Part shown: positions 27,639-38,656 of the stretch, piece after piece | How positions within the stretch are numbered: the first letter of the stretch is position 1 | Layout of the letters: every line of letters starts with the position of its first letter | DNA from: Staphylococcus chromogenes | Lineage (GTDB): Bacteria > Bacillota > Bacilli > Staphylococcales > Staphylococcaceae | Reading direction: 5' to 3' | Assembly (NCBI RefSeq): GCF_029024625.1 | Contig: NZ_CP118953.1 | Span: forward strand, 1,116,001-1,180,000 | Length of the DNA stretch: 64,000 nt | The notes under the pieces: generated by a model | What the model was told of the DNA's origin: nothing | Databases searched by the model: none | Seen by the model: only the letters and a program-made list of their open reading frames with translations | Position numbers and translations under genes: made by a program

Positions 27639-28622
27639 ATGATTACTAAAAGACAATTAAGTATTTTAAATGCAATTGTTGAGGATTATGTTGAACTTGG
27701 CCAACCTATTGGATCTAATACAATCATTCAGCGTCATAACGTCAATGTAAGTCCAGCGACGATTCGAAATGACATGAAACTTCTCGAATCAAAAGAATTA
27801 ATCGTAAAAACACATACGTCTTCAGGGCGTATTCCTTCAGAGGCTGGTTTTAGATTGTATGCGAATCGATTGTTAAAACAACCGATGAAAGACAACAAGC
27901 AAAATAATATCAATATTAACGAAATGTATTTAAAACATCATTTTGATATATCTTCAACACTCGATAATTTTGCTGAAGATTTTTCTAATCAATCACATTA
28001 TACTACGCTTGTAGTAGGTCCAGATCATTCAAAGGTGGCAATATTAGATATTAAATTAATGAAAGTTCATGATTATCATCTTATTATTGTGTTGATTTAT
28101 GAAACAGGTCATGTGAAACATTTACATTTATCTTCACAAACACCCATATCCTCTTCATCTGTTGTGAAATTGTCTAACTTTTTATCCTTACATTGTGTTT
28201 CGATTGTAAATCGCACAATGGATATTCAATTACAAAGTTTAGACGGTCTTTCAAAATCTGAAGTGACTTTTTTAAATCAACTTATTGATTTGATTCATCG
28301 TGAGGTTGCAAGTGAATCTTCGCGTATATATTTAGGTGGTAAACACCAACTCATCGAGAGATTAAATGAAACAAACGTTTCAGCCATACAAACCATCCTA
28401 AAATATATCGAATCAAACCAAATAACAGATTTACTAGATGAAATGGTGGATTCAAGTATCTCGATTAAAATTGGTCATGAGATTGAACAGGATGTTGAAA
28501 ATATAGCAATTTTAACTCGAAGATATGAGATTGATCATGCACTGAACGGTTATGTTGCCGTTATCGGTCCTACAGCAATGCATTATCAAAATGTGATTCA
28601 ATTGCTTAGTCGAATTTCATAA
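27639..28622 (+). CDS. hrcA: Heat-inducible transcription repressor HrcA
   Basis: A 327-residue repressor that binds CIRCE and needs GroEL to stay active. It has an N-terminal winged helix ([25 protein letters not shown], then [19 protein letters not shown] at about residues 36-54), the [14 protein letters not shown] segment, and a C-terminal GAF-like dimer domain ending in [22 protein letters not shown]. It is the first gene behind its own operator, giving autoregulation. GAGGTGG precedes the ATG. Confidence 0.96.
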   Translation: MITKRQLSILNAIVEDYVELGQPIGSNTIIQRHNVNVSPATIRNDMKLLESKELIVKTHTSSGRIPSEAGFRLYANRLLKQPMKDNKQNNININEMYLKHHFDISSTLDNFAEDFSNQSHYTTLVVGPDHSKVAILDIKLMKVHDYHLIIVLIYETGHVKHLHLSSQTPISSSSVVKLSNFLSLHCVSIVNRTMDIQLQSLDGLSKSEVTFLNQLIDLIHREVASESSRIYLGGKHQLIERLNETNVSAIQTILKYIESNQITDLLDEMVDSSISIKIGHEIEQDVENIAILTRRYEIDHALNGYVAVIGPTAMHYQNVIQLLSRIS

Positions 28623-28660
28623 GTATTTCATTTATCGAATTAAAGTATGGAGGTTTCAAA

Positions 28661-29266
28661 ATGTCTGAAGAAAAAGATTTTTCTGCACAAGAAACAAACG
28701 AAGAAAATACTAACGATGACGTTACTCAAAATGCTGCAGAACCATCAACAAACTCTGATTCAGCATCAACTGAAGAAGTTGATACTGAGGTTAACCAAGA
28801 GGATGTTGATCCAAAAGACGAGGAAATTGCGTCATTAAAAACTCAAGTTGATCAAGAACAAGAAAAATATTTACGTCTCTATGCTGAGTTTGAAAATTAT
28901 AAAAGACGTATCCAAAAAGAAAATGACACACAAAGAAAATATCAAGCACAGGGGGTTTTAAGTGATGTCCTACCTGCTTTAGATAATTTCGAACGTGCCT
29001 TACAAATAGAAGGTGATGATGAATCATTCAATTCACTTAAAAAAGGGGTAGAAATGGTTTATAGTAGCCTTGTTAAAGCTTTAGAAGACAACGGTCTTGA
29101 AGCGATTAAATCAGAAGGTGAGGCGTTTGATCCAAACTATCACCAAGCTGTTGTTCAAGATAATAATCCAGATTTCGAATCTGGACATATTACTGAGGAA
29201 CTGCAAAAAGGTTACAAATTAAAAGATCGCGTTTTAAGACCTTCAATGGTAAAAGTAAATCAATAG
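28661..29266 (+). CDS. grpE: Nucleotide exchange factor GrpE
   Basis: Co-chaperone that releases ADP from DnaK. The 201-residue protein has an acidic low-complexity N-terminus (about residues 1-55, rich in Glu, Asp, Asn and Thr), a long coiled coil ([29 protein letters not shown]) and the C-terminal beta domain ([21 protein letters not shown] and [16 protein letters not shown]). GGAGG lies 8 bases before the ATG. It sits 38 bases after hrcA in the standard heat-shock operon. Confidence 0.97.
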   Translation: MSEEKDFSAQETNEENTNDDVTQNAAEPSTNSDSASTEEVDTEVNQEDVDPKDEEIASLKTQVDQEQEKYLRLYAEFENYKRRIQKENDTQRKYQAQGVLSDVLPALDNFERALQIEGDDESFNSLKKGVEMVYSSLVKALEDNGLEAIKSEGEAFDPNYHQAVVQDNNPDFESGHITEELQKGYKLKDRVLRPSMVKVNQ

Positions 29267-29272
29267 TTTTGA

Positions 29273-31162
<1,890 letters not shown>

Positions 31163-31212
31163 TGTTTGTGTTAAAATAAGCACATATCAATAGTCTATCA
31201 ATATAAAATAGA

Positions 31213-31245
31213 GGGGCTAGGACAGCAACGTCCCAGCCCTTTTTT
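31213..31245 (+). terminator. Terminator between dnaK and dnaJ
   Basis: GGGCT-A-GGAC pairs with GTCC-C-AGCCC around a short loop and is followed by six T residues. It lies inside the heat-shock gene run and would lower dnaJ and downstream expression compared with dnaK. Confidence 0.8.
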
Positions 31246-31277
31246 ATTCATAAGAAGGTTAAAAGGGAGCGATAGCA

Positions 31278-32408
31278 TTGGCAAAAAGAGACTACTATGA
31301 AGTCCTAGGCGTAGATAAAAATGCTAGTAAAGACGAAATCAAAAAAGCATATCGTAAATTATCAAAAAAATATCATCCTGACATTAATAAAGAAGAGGGT
31401 TCTGACGCTAAGTTCAAAGAAATTAGTGAGGCCTATGAAGTCTTAAGTGATGAGCAAAAAAGAAAACAATATGATCAATTTGGACATGCAGGTGCTCAAG
31501 GTGGCTTTAATCAAGGCTTTGGTGGTCAAGACTTTTCAGGTTTTGGTGGCGCAGGTTTTGAAGACATCTTTAGTTCTTTCTTTGGTGGACAACGCCAACG
31601 TGATCCAAACGCCCCTCGTAAGGGAGACGATTTACAATATTCGATGACGGTGACGTTTGAAGAAGCTGTTTTTGGTACTAATAAAGAAATCACGGTTCGT
31701 AAAGATGTGACTTGTCATACATGTGATGGTGATGGCGCAAAACCGGGTACGAAAAAGAAAACATGTTCTTATTGTAAAGGGTCAGGCCATGTCTCAGTAG
31801 AACAAAATACAATCCTTGGTCGTGTACGTACAGAAAAAGTGTGTCCTCAATGTAATGGCTCAGGAGAAGAATTTGAAGAAGCATGTCCAACTTGTCATGG
31901 ACGTGGAACAGAAACTAAAAATGTCAAAATTCAAGTTACTGTCCCTGAAGGCGTCGACAACGATCAACAAATCCGCTTAGCGGGTGAAGGTGCTCCCGGT
32001 GAAAATGGGGGTCCTGCTGGAGATCTATTTGTCGTTTTCCGCGTAAAACCGTCTGATAAGTTTACACGTGATGGAGATGACATCTTATATAAACAATCCA
32101 TTAGTTTTGCACAAGCTGCGTTAGGTGATGAAATTAAAGTACCTACTTTAAATGGTCAAATCATGTTAACTGTTCCAGCAGGTACACAGTCGGGTAAACA
32201 GTTCCGTTTGAAAGGCAAAGGCGTTAAAAACGTACATGGATACGGGCATGGAGATTTATTTGTTAACATCCGAGTTGAAACACCAACAAACCTAAACGAA
32301 AAACAACGTGATTTGCTTAAAGCATTTGCCGAAGAAAGTGGAGAATCTATTTCAGAACAACCTTCAAATTTCAAAGATAAAGCACGTCGTTTCTTTAAAG
32401 GAGAATAG
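31278..32408 (+). CDS. dnaJ: Chaperone protein DnaJ (Hsp40)
   Basis: A 376-residue class I J-protein. The J domain (residues 4-67) contains the HPD motif in [10 protein letters not shown] Gly/Phe-rich segment (about 72-105) precedes the zinc-binding region with four CxxCxGxG repeats ([32 protein letters not shown]). The C-terminal substrate domain follows ([20 protein letters not shown]). The start is TTG at 31278 with AAAAGGGAG upstream. The next gene, prmA, begins at the following base. Confidence 0.97.
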   Translation: MAKRDYYEVLGVDKNASKDEIKKAYRKLSKKYHPDINKEEGSDAKFKEISEAYEVLSDEQKRKQYDQFGHAGAQGGFNQGFGGQDFSGFGGAGFEDIFSSFFGGQRQRDPNAPRKGDDLQYSMTVTFEEAVFGTNKEITVRKDVTCHTCDGDGAKPGTKKKTCSYCKGSGHVSVEQNTILGRVRTEKVCPQCNGSGEEFEEACPTCHGRGTETKNVKIQVTVPEGVDNDQQIRLAGEGAPGENGGPAGDLFVVFRVKPSDKFTRDGDDILYKQSISFAQAALGDEIKVPTLNGQIMLTVPAGTQSGKQFRLKGKGVKNVHGYGHGDLFVNIRVETPTNLNEKQRDLLKAFAEESGESISEQPSNFKDKARRFFKGE

Positions 32409-33341
32409 ATGATGAAGTGGATAGAATTATCTGTAGTTGTTAATTCCGACGCTGAAGAAAGTGTCACGGAAATCCTTCAAAATGCAGGTTCGAATGGAGT
32501 CGCAATTGAAGATTCAAATGAAATACACCGTGTCCGTGAAGATAAATATGGTGAAATTTTCGATTTAAATCCGAACGATTATCCTAAGCAACATATGGTT
32601 ATTAAAGCATACTATAATGAAACCCAATTTTCCCAATCGTTCTTTGAAAATATAAAAAGCCAAATTTCGAATTTAGAAATGGTAGATCCTAGCGTCTTTC
32701 AAAGTGACTATAAAGAAATTGAAGAGTCTGATTGGGAAAATGAATGGAAAAACTACTTTCATCCGTTCCAAGCTTCAGAACGTTTTTATATTGTCCCAAG
32801 TTGGGAAACTGTTTCAAAAGAGGAAAACCATTTATATATTGAACTCGATCCGGGTATGGCGTTTGGAACAGGGGACCATCCCACAACAAGTATGTGTTTA
32901 AAAGCAATTGAAAAAATTATCGAACCTCATCATGATGTAATAGATGTCGGCACTGGTTCAGGTATTTTGAGTATTGCCGCACATCTATTAGGTGCAAACC
33001 ATATCAAAGCCATTGACTTAGATGAAATGGCAGTACAAGTGGCCAAAGAAAATTTCGTTAAAAATCATTGTGAGGCAGCCATTGAAACAACTACAGGTAA
33101 TTTATTAAACGACGAAAGTAACCAATATGATGTCGTTATTGCCAATATTCTTGCCCATGTTATCACATTAATGGTGGAAGAAGCCTATGCTAGACTTCAT
33201 TCAAAAGGGTATTTTGTCGCTTCTGGTATAATTGAAGAGAAAGCTGACGAAATAAAAACACAGATGAAGCAAGCAGGATTTAAAATTAACGAGACGCAAC
33301 ACGATAATGGTTGGGTCTGTATAACCGGACAAAAGGTGTGA
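32409..33341 (+). CDS. prmA: Ribosomal protein L11 methyltransferase
   Basis: Trimethylates ribosomal protein uL11. The 310-residue enzyme has an N-terminal substrate-recognition domain ([18 protein letters not shown]) and a SAM domain with [18 protein letters not shown] (near residue 150), [15 protein letters not shown] (near 178) and the catalytic [10 protein letters not shown] (near 240). The upstream AAAGGAG is inside the end of dnaJ. Its 3' end comes 5 bases before the rsmE start. Placement behind dnaJ is standard in Gram-positive bacteria. Confidence 0.96.
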   Translation: MMKWIELSVVVNSDAEESVTEILQNAGSNGVAIEDSNEIHRVREDKYGEIFDLNPNDYPKQHMVIKAYYNETQFSQSFFENIKSQISNLEMVDPSVFQSDYKEIEESDWENEWKNYFHPFQASERFYIVPSWETVSKEENHLYIELDPGMAFGTGDHPTTSMCLKAIEKIIEPHHDVIDVGTGSGILSIAAHLLGANHIKAIDLDEMAVQVAKENFVKNHCEAAIETTTGNLLNDESNQYDVVIANILAHVITLMVEEAYARLHSKGYFVASGIIEEKADEIKTQMKQAGFKINETQHDNGWVCITGQKV

Positions 33342-33346
33342 AAACG

Positions 33347-34096
33347 ATGCAACGTTATTTTTTAAATGAAAACGCTGAACGCCATCAGCGTTTTTTTATA
33401 ACAAATGAAGAAGATATCCACCATATCCGTGCTGTCATGCGAATGGCCGAAGGGGAAAGTGTCATTATCAATTTTAAAGAAAAGCGCACATTTGAAGCTA
33501 AAATTATCTCCATTGAAAATACGCATGTAGAAATTGAAACAACGCAAGAACTTTCTATTAATTCTGAATTACCTGTTAAGGTCACTATTTGTAGTGGCCT
33601 CATTAAAAGCGACAAGTATGAATGGTTACTGCAAAAAGCAACAGAACTTGGTGCGTCTCATTTTATCTCCACACATATGGAACGGTCTGTCGTTAAACTT
33701 AATGATCAAAAAGCTCAGAAAAAATGCCTTCGTTGGCAAAAAATTGTTAAAGAGGCCGCTGAACAAAGTTATCGCCAACTGATTCCTGATGTAGAATTTA
33801 TATCGAAATTCAGCTCTATTTATGATATGATTAGTCAATATGATTATGTACTTATGGCTTATGAAGAAACAGCTAAACAAGGCGAGACCGCTCTTTTCAA
33901 GAAAAAGTTACAAGAAATTCAACCCGGTTCCACAGTACTTATGATGTTTGGACCTGAGGGAGGGTTTTCACCAAATGAAATTAATGACTTACATGACAAA
34001 GTCACATACGTTGGTTTAGGTCCACGTATTTTGCGAGCAGAAACTGCACCCTTATATGCTTTAAGTGCGTTGAGTTATGAATTTGATTTAAATTAG
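33347..34096 (+). CDS. rsmE: 16S rRNA (uracil(1498)-N(3))-methyltransferase RsmE
   Basis: SPOUT methyltransferase of 249 residues that modifies U1498 in helix 44 of 16S rRNA. The N-terminal PUA-like domain contains HHIRAVMRMAEGESV, and the knot domain contains MFGPEGGFSPNEI (near residue 200) and the final LGPRILRAETAPLYALSAL. ATG at 33347 is chosen for length and for AAAAGGTG upstream; the frame is open to 33311 inside prmA. A terminator-like hairpin with seven T residues lies in codons 8-17, described separately. Confidence 0.94.
   Translation: MQRYFLNENAERHQRFFITNEEDIHHIRAVMRMAEGESVIINFKEKRTFEAKIISIENTHVEIETTQELSINSELPVKVTICSGLIKSDKYEWLLQKATELGASHFISTHMERSVVKLNDQKAQKKCLRWQKIVKEAAEQSYRQLIPDVEFISKFSSIYDMISQYDYVLMAYEETAKQGETALFKKKLQEIQPGSTVLMMFGPEGGFSPNEINDLHDKVTYVGLGPRILRAETAPLYALSALSYEFDLN
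33369..33397 (+). terminator. Intragenic intrinsic terminator-like hairpin in the first codons of rsmE
   Basis: AAAACGCTGA and TCAGCGTTTT form a perfect 10-base stem around ACGCCA, and the 3' arm runs into seven consecutive T residues. It starts 22 bases after the rsmE start codon. A translating ribosome would prevent folding, so it may couple transcription to translation. Confidence 0.55.
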
Positions 34097-34114
34097 ATAA
34101 AATGAGGTGAATTT

Positions 34115-35461
34115 ATGTCAACCGTTGCATTTCATACTTTAGGTTGTAAAGTTAACCATTATGAAACAGAAGCCATTTGGCAACTATTTAAAGAAGCGTC
34201 TTATGAACGCGTTGACTTCGAACAAAATGCAGATGTATTTGTTATTAATACATGTACTGTAACCAATACAGGTGATAAAAAAAGCCGTCAAGTGATACGT
34301 CGTGCCATCCGAAACAATCCTGATGCAGTCGTTTGTGTAACAGGTTGTTACGCTCAAACTTCTTCAGCAGAAATCATGGAGATTCCAGGTGTAGATATTG
34401 TTGTAGGTACACAAGACAGACATAAGTTATTGACTTACATTGAAACTTATAAAAATGAACGTCAGCCAATTAACGGTGTAAGTAACATTATGAAAAACCG
34501 AACTTATGAAGAGTTAGATGTGCCTTATTTTACAGATAGAACACGTGCTTCTTTAAAAATTCAAGAAGGTTGTAATAACTTTTGTACGTTTTGCATTATC
34601 CCTTGGGCAAGAGGTTTAATGCGTTCACGTGATCCACAAAAAGTGGTTGAACAAGCAACAACGCTTGTGAACTCCGGTTATAAAGAAATTGTATTGACGG
34701 GGATTCATACTGGTGGATACGGTCAAGACTTAAAAGATTATAATTTAGCCCAGCTTTTAAGAGATCTTGAAGAAATTGAAGGCTTAGAACGTATTCGTAT
34801 TTCTTCTATCGAAGCAAGCCAATTGACTGATGAAGTGATTGAGGTGCTTCAAAACTCTTCAAAAGTGGTACGTCATTTACATGTTCCTTTACAATCTGGG
34901 TCTGATAGTGTCTTAAAACGTATGAGACGTAAATACTCGATGGCCCACTTTTCTGAAAGAATCACAAAGTTACATGAGGCTTTACCCGGCTTAGCCATCA
35001 CTAGTGATGTTATTGTAGGCTTTCCAGGAGAGACAGAACAAGAGTTCCAAGAAACTTATGATTTCATTGTCAATCATCATTTTTCTGAATTACACGTCTT
35101 TCCGTATTCACAACGTATAGGAACACCTGCCGCAAGAATGGATAATCAAATTGATGAAAGCGTAAAAAATGAACGTGTTCATCGTCTCATTGAATTAAGC
35201 GATCAACTTGCTAAATCGTATGCTTCTCATTTTGAGAATGACGTTCTAGAAGTGATTCCAGAAGAAAAGGGCTCTGAAGATGGAGTGTTAGTTGGCTATG
35301 CTGATAATTACATGAAAGTGCAATTTTCCGGAGATGAATCTCTTATTGGACAAATTTGCAAAGTTAAAATTTCTAAAGCCGGATATCCTATTAATGAAGG
35401 TCATTTATTGAGAGTGGTGGAACACGCTTCAAACAAATCAGAAGAAGAGATACTTATTTAA
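34115..35461 (+). CDS. mtaB: tRNA ms2t6A methylthiotransferase MtaB
   Basis: Radical SAM enzyme that adds a methylthio group to t6A37 in tRNAs reading ANN codons. The 448-residue protein has an N-terminal UPF0004 domain with the second-cluster cysteines (TLGCKVN, NTCTVTN, TGCYAQ), the radical SAM motif CNNFCTFC (near residue 155), a central TIM-barrel domain with HLHVPLQSGSD, and a C-terminal TRAM domain (VLVGYADNYMKVQF). It closes the dnaJ-prmA-rsmE-mtaB run; a new promoter for rpsU follows. Confidence 0.95.
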   Translation: MSTVAFHTLGCKVNHYETEAIWQLFKEASYERVDFEQNADVFVINTCTVTNTGDKKSRQVIRRAIRNNPDAVVCVTGCYAQTSSAEIMEIPGVDIVVGTQDRHKLLTYIETYKNERQPINGVSNIMKNRTYEELDVPYFTDRTRASLKIQEGCNNFCTFCIIPWARGLMRSRDPQKVVEQATTLVNSGYKEIVLTGIHTGGYGQDLKDYNLAQLLRDLEEIEGLERIRISSIEASQLTDEVIEVLQNSSKVVRHLHVPLQSGSDSVLKRMRRKYSMAHFSERITKLHEALPGLAITSDVIVGFPGETEQEFQETYDFIVNHHFSELHVFPYSQRIGTPAARMDNQIDESVKNERVHRLIELSDQLAKSYASHFENDVLEVIPEEKGSEDGVLVGYADNYMKVQFSGDESLIGQICKVKISKAGYPINEGHLLRVVEHASNKSEEEILI

Positions 35462-35483
35462 ACAGAAATTGTATAATTCAACA

Positions 35484-35512
35484 TTGACCATAATTAAGAT
35501 TTAATTTATACT
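35484..35512 (+). promoter_or_regulatory. Predicted rpsU promoter
   Basis: TTGACC and TATACT are separated by exactly 17 bases, one of the best sigma-A promoters in the window. Transcription would start near 35519, inside the inverted repeat described next. Confidence 0.75.
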
Positions 35513-35550
35513 AGTGTTTACATGGCACAAACTTGTGACATGTAAACACT
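35513..35550. repeat. 38-base inverted repeat at the rpsU transcription start
   Basis: Perfect 12-base arms AGTGTTTACATG and CATGTAAACACT enclose a second pair, CACAA and TTGTG, with one G-A mismatch between. The repeat begins right after the -10 hexamer. It could be an operator or a 5' leader hairpin. No T run follows, so it is not a normal terminator. Confidence 0.8.
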
Positions 35551-35591
35551 GAATAAAAGTTTTCTTGATAGTTGGAGGGAGGGAAATACAG

Positions 35592-35768
35592 ATGTCTAAA
35601 ACAGTAGTCCGTAAAAACGAATCATTAGAAGATGCTTTACGTCGTTTTAAACGCTCAGTTTCTAAAAGCGGTACAATCCAAGAAGTTCGTAAACGCGAAT
35701 TCTATGAAAAACCAAGTGTAAAACGTAAAAAGAAATCTGAAGCGGCTCGTAAACGTAAATTCAGATAA
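35592..35768 (+). CDS. rpsU: 30S ribosomal protein S21
   Basis: A 58-residue, very basic protein of the 30S platform near the anti-Shine-Dalgarno end of 16S rRNA. It opens [27 protein letters not shown] and ends in a Lys/Arg tail ([15 protein letters not shown]), as usual. The ATG at 35592 has GGAGGGAGGG upstream; the longer open frame from 35565 is not conserved. It is transcribed alone from its own promoter and ends at a strong terminator. Confidence 0.97.
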
Positions 35769-35821
35769 TTTTAACCTATCATTGTATTGAACTCCCTCAA
35801 CGTTCAAATTAAATGATAAAT

Positions 35822-35865
35822 AAAACCTCAAACACCTTTTTTATAAAGGCTGTTTGAGGTTTTTT
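35822..35865 (+). terminator. Intrinsic terminator after rpsU
   Basis: AAAACCTCAAACA and TGTTTGAGGTTTT pair, with an inner CCTTT/AAAGG stem, followed by a T run. Confidence 0.9.
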
Positions 35866-35961
35866 GTTGTTTCTGAATATATTCATTTTCATTTAACTTT
35901 ATCACTATTAGTATGCAAGAATTTCATGTATACTACAAAGAGAGAGTGAGGTGTCTGTTTC

Positions 35962-36669
35962 ATGCCGTTTTCAATACATATGCTAGAGGTTCTTAGCTCA
36001 ACGCAAAATCAAAATCTTGCAACAACTTTTTCAAGTTGGATAACAAACCCAACGGTATCATTACTTCTTTTATGTATCTTGTTTTTAGGGTTTGTGTATC
36101 AACTCTATTCAAAATCATTTAATTGGGTTGGTATTCTAGCAATATTAGCTTTACTTTTAATCTTTTTAGGCTTTTTAGTCGAAGGGACTATTTCCGCAAT
36201 TACTATCATCATATTCTGTATTGGTGTGCTTCTTGTTATTATTGAATTATTTGTCGTCGGTGCTGTGTTAGGCTTAATAGGTATGGCCTTAATCATCTTT
36301 AGTATTATTACGATGGGTGATAATCTTCCAATTATGCTCCTAAACGTATGCATCGCATTAATTCTTGCTATTATAGAATGGGTGATTTTAGTGAAATTTT
36401 TCAAGAAAAAAATATCCTTTTTTGAAAACGTCGTCCTAAAAGATTCGACTAACAAAGAGTCTGGTTATTCGTCACACAATGATCGTTCATATCTTGTGGG
36501 TACAACTGCAATGACACTTACAGATTTACGTCCCGCTGGGATCATCTTATATGATAACGAACGTATAGATGCTGTATCAGAGGGCTCTTTCATCAATAAA
36601 GATATCAAAGTTGAAATCATTGAAGTTGAAGGTACTCGCGTAGTTGTACGTGAATTGAATAAAAATTAA
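35962..36669 (+). CDS. NfeD family membrane protein (short form)
   Basis: A 235-residue membrane protein encoded just before flotillin. Four or five hydrophobic segments span about residues 30-140 (VSLLLLCILFLGFVYQLY, ILAILALLLIFLGFLV, ITIIIFCIGVLLVIIELFVV, then LLNVCIALILAIIEWVIL). A C-terminal OB-fold NfeD domain follows (LVGTTAMTLTDLRPAGIIL, about residues 177-232). The long form (B. subtilis YqeZ) also has an N-terminal ClpP-like serine protease domain; it is missing here. NfeD proteins are thought to work with flotillins in membrane organisation. Confidence 0.85.
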   Translation: MPFSIHMLEVLSSTQNQNLATTFSSWITNPTVSLLLLCILFLGFVYQLYSKSFNWVGILAILALLLIFLGFLVEGTISAITIIIFCIGVLLVIIELFVVGAVLGLIGMALIIFSIITMGDNLPIMLLNVCIALILAIIEWVILVKFFKKKISFFENVVLKDSTNKESGYSSHNDRSYLVGTTAMTLTDLRPAGIILYDNERIDAVSEGSFINKDIKVEIIEVEGTRVVVRELNKN

Positions 36670-36681
36670 AGGAGTGTCAAT

Positions 36682-37680
36682 ATGTTTACAACTGGATTTA
36701 TTTCTTTCATCGTGATTGTTGTATTGATCATCGTTGCACTAATGATACTATTTTCATTTGTGCCTGTGGGTCTCTGGATTTCAGCGCTTGCTGCTGGTGT
36801 CCATGTTGGAATTGGAACTTTAGTAGGAATGCGTTTACGTCGTGTTTCTCCAAGAAAAGTAATTGGACCATTAATTAAAGCCCATAAAGCCGGCTTAAAA
36901 TTAACAACTAATCAGTTAGAATCGCATTATTTAGCTGGTGGTAATGTAGACCGCGTTGTAGATGCTAATATTGCAGCGCAACGTGCAGATATCAACTTGC
37001 CTTTTGAACGTGGTGCAGCCATTGATTTAGCTGGACGTGACGTTTTAGAAGCCGTACAAATGTCTGTAAACCCTAAAGTTATTGAAACACCATTTATTGC
37101 GGGTGTCGCTATGAATGGTATTGAAGTCAAAGCCAAAGCTCGCATTACTGTACGGGCAAACATTTCTCGACTTGTTGGGGGTGCCGGAGAAGATACAATT
37201 ATTGCCCGTGTGGGTGAAGGGATAGTTTCTACAATCGGTTCTAGTCAGCATCACACTGAAGTTTTAGAAAATCCCGATAATATATCTAAAACAGTATTAA
37301 GTAAAGGTTTAGATTCTGGTACCGCTTTTGAAATCTTATCAATCGATATTGCAGATGTTGATATTAGTAAAAACATTGGTGCCGATTTACAAACCGAACA
37401 AGCGATTGCTGATAAAAACATAGCACAAGCAAAAGCAGAAGAAAGACGTGCGATGGCTGTTGCTCAAGAACAAGAAATGAAAGCACGCGTTCAAGAAATG
37501 CATGCTAAAGTTGTTGAAGCAGAAGCGGAAGTTCCTCTTGCAATGGCAGAAGCATTACGTTCTGGAAATATCGGTGTCAAAGATTATTATAATTTAAAAA
37601 ATATTGAAGCTGATACTGGCATGAGAGAAGCAATTAATAAGAGTTCACAAAACGCTAAAGAAAATCATAATGAACAGTAA
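36682..37680 (+). CDS. floA: Flotillin-like protein FloA
   Basis: Membrane microdomain scaffold of 332 residues. An N-terminal hydrophobic hairpin (residues 5-50, [19 protein letters not shown] then [19 protein letters not shown]) anchors it in the inner leaflet. The SPFH domain follows ([18 protein letters not shown] to about residue 235), then an Ala/Glu-rich coiled region ([36 protein letters not shown]). Intact and of normal length. It starts 12 bases after the nfeD-like gene with AAAGGAG upstream. Confidence 0.95.
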   Translation: MFTTGFISFIVIVVLIIVALMILFSFVPVGLWISALAAGVHVGIGTLVGMRLRRVSPRKVIGPLIKAHKAGLKLTTNQLESHYLAGGNVDRVVDANIAAQRADINLPFERGAAIDLAGRDVLEAVQMSVNPKVIETPFIAGVAMNGIEVKAKARITVRANISRLVGGAGEDTIIARVGEGIVSTIGSSQHHTEVLENPDNISKTVLSKGLDSGTAFEILSIDIADVDISKNIGADLQTEQAIADKNIAQAKAEERRAMAVAQEQEMKARVQEMHAKVVEAEAEVPLAMAEALRSGNIGVKDYYNLKNIEADTGMREAINKSSQNAKENHNEQ

Positions 37681-37692
37681 TGGGGTGAGGTT

Positions 37693-38310
37693 ATGAGCAT
37701 AGGATTGATTATTTTTATCATTAGCGTCATCGTAACAATCATTTCAGCGGTTAATGATAAAAGTCATGAAAAGCGCAAGCAAACGCCTCCACCACCTTCA
37801 CAATCGAATCAATCCAAATCTTTTATGGAAAAAATTGAAAAAACTTTAAAAGAGATGGAAACTGAACTAGATAAAGAATTTGATGAAGTACCAAAAGCAC
37901 CAAAAGAAAAAACAACACAGCCCAAACCTATCCAACATGATATCCCACGTTCCCCAACTGAAACACAACAAACACCAGAAGTTGCTCCAAGGCGCGCACA
38001 AAACTCGCGAAAAGATCAACAAGAGGTGCAAAAGGAATTATGGGAAACGTTACAGGGAGATATTACTTCATTAGACGAACAATTAAATCGAGAACGTCAA
38101 AAACAAATTAGTCATATTGAACGGCGAGCAAAAAGTATCATCGAAGATCAGTACCTTTCTCCAAGAGCAAAAAGAATCAAGCTAAAACAACTGTTAGCGA
38201 ATTCAAGGAAGCGCCAACAAATGAAAGGTGATCTCACTTTTTCTGATAATGAAGTCGTTAATGGGATTATTTGGGCAGAGGTCATTGATAAACGGAAACA
38301 ACTAAACTAA
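37693..38310 (+). CDS. Conserved hypothetical single-pass membrane protein
   Basis: I do not recognise a named family. The 205-residue product has one N-terminal membrane segment (IGLIIFIISVIVTIISAV, residues 3-20), a long polar stretch rich in Lys, Gln, Pro and Glu (residues 22-115), and a basic helical C-terminus with RRAKSIIEDQYLSPRAKRIKLKQLL. The topology suggests a cytoplasmic, probably disordered body anchored to the membrane. GGGGTGAGG precedes the ATG and only 12 bases separate it from floA, so it may act with the flotillin. Confidence 0.75.
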   Translation: MSIGLIIFIISVIVTIISAVNDKSHEKRKQTPPPPSQSNQSKSFMEKIEKTLKEMETELDKEFDEVPKAPKEKTTQPKPIQHDIPRSPTETQQTPEVAPRRAQNSRKDQQEVQKELWETLQGDITSLDEQLNRERQKQISHIERRAKSIIEDQYLSPRAKRIKLKQLLANSRKRQQMKGDLTFSDNEVVNGIIWAEVIDKRKQLN

Positions 38311-38401
38311 CTCACTTTCAAATGAGATGAAGTAGGGGGAATAATGGTTGAATATAAGTTTTTTAGATAAACAATCTAACCCTCTATGTTATCTTAAAAT
38401 A

Positions 38402-38436
38402 AAAAGGACTCAGATGATGAAAATTTGAGTCCTTTT
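38402..38436 (+). terminator. Intrinsic terminator of the nfeD-floA operon
   Basis: AAAAGGACTCA and TGAGTCCTTTT form an 11-base stem around a 13-base loop. Confidence 0.8.
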
Positions 38437-38561
38437 CTTATGCTTAATTTAATTTGTAAATCGTAATATGTTTTATAAATGGAATTGCGTCTTCATTATT
38501 GCAACCTCATTTACATTCCTAAAGGTTCAGTTCAAATAGGTGCATTTAATTGTTTACTCCA

Positions 38562-38570
38562 TGATATAAT
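38562..38570 (+). promoter_or_regulatory. Extended -10 promoter before phoH
   Basis: TGATATAAT fits the TGn-extended -10 consensus. No good -35 is seen. Transcription would begin near 38577, at the edge of the repeat described next. Confidence 0.45.
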
Positions 38571-38576
38571 AAGAAT

Positions 38577-38617
38577 AAACATGTTAGGTTAAGTATTGAA
38601 TGCATTCAAACATGTTT
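38577..38617. repeat. Palindrome flanked by direct repeats in the phoH leader
   Basis: The perfect 14-base palindrome TTGAATGCATTCAA (38596-38609) lies between two copies of AAACATGTT (38577-38585 and 38608-38616). The repeat units are 31 bases apart, about three helical turns. Confidence 0.55.
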
Positions 38618-38656
38618 GGTACATTAATCATACATTATCAGTAAAGGAGCAAGTAT

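Larger units (their letters stand above)
38311..38656. other. Intergenic region between the floA operon and phoH
   Basis: 346 bases without a credible gene. It contains the terminator at 38402-38436, an extended -10 element at 38562-38570 and a palindrome flanked by direct repeats at 38577-38617. An 8-codon frame (ATG at 38344) has a ribosome site but is too short to support. Confidence 0.6.

Noticed and set aside
35513..35550. rpsU inverted repeat read as the terminator of mtaB
   Set aside because: No T run follows, and a strong rpsU promoter sits before it, so a leader or operator is more likely.
38344..38370. Eight-codon frame with an AGGGGGA ribosome site
   Set aside because: Too short to support as a gene, with no context or recognisable peptide.
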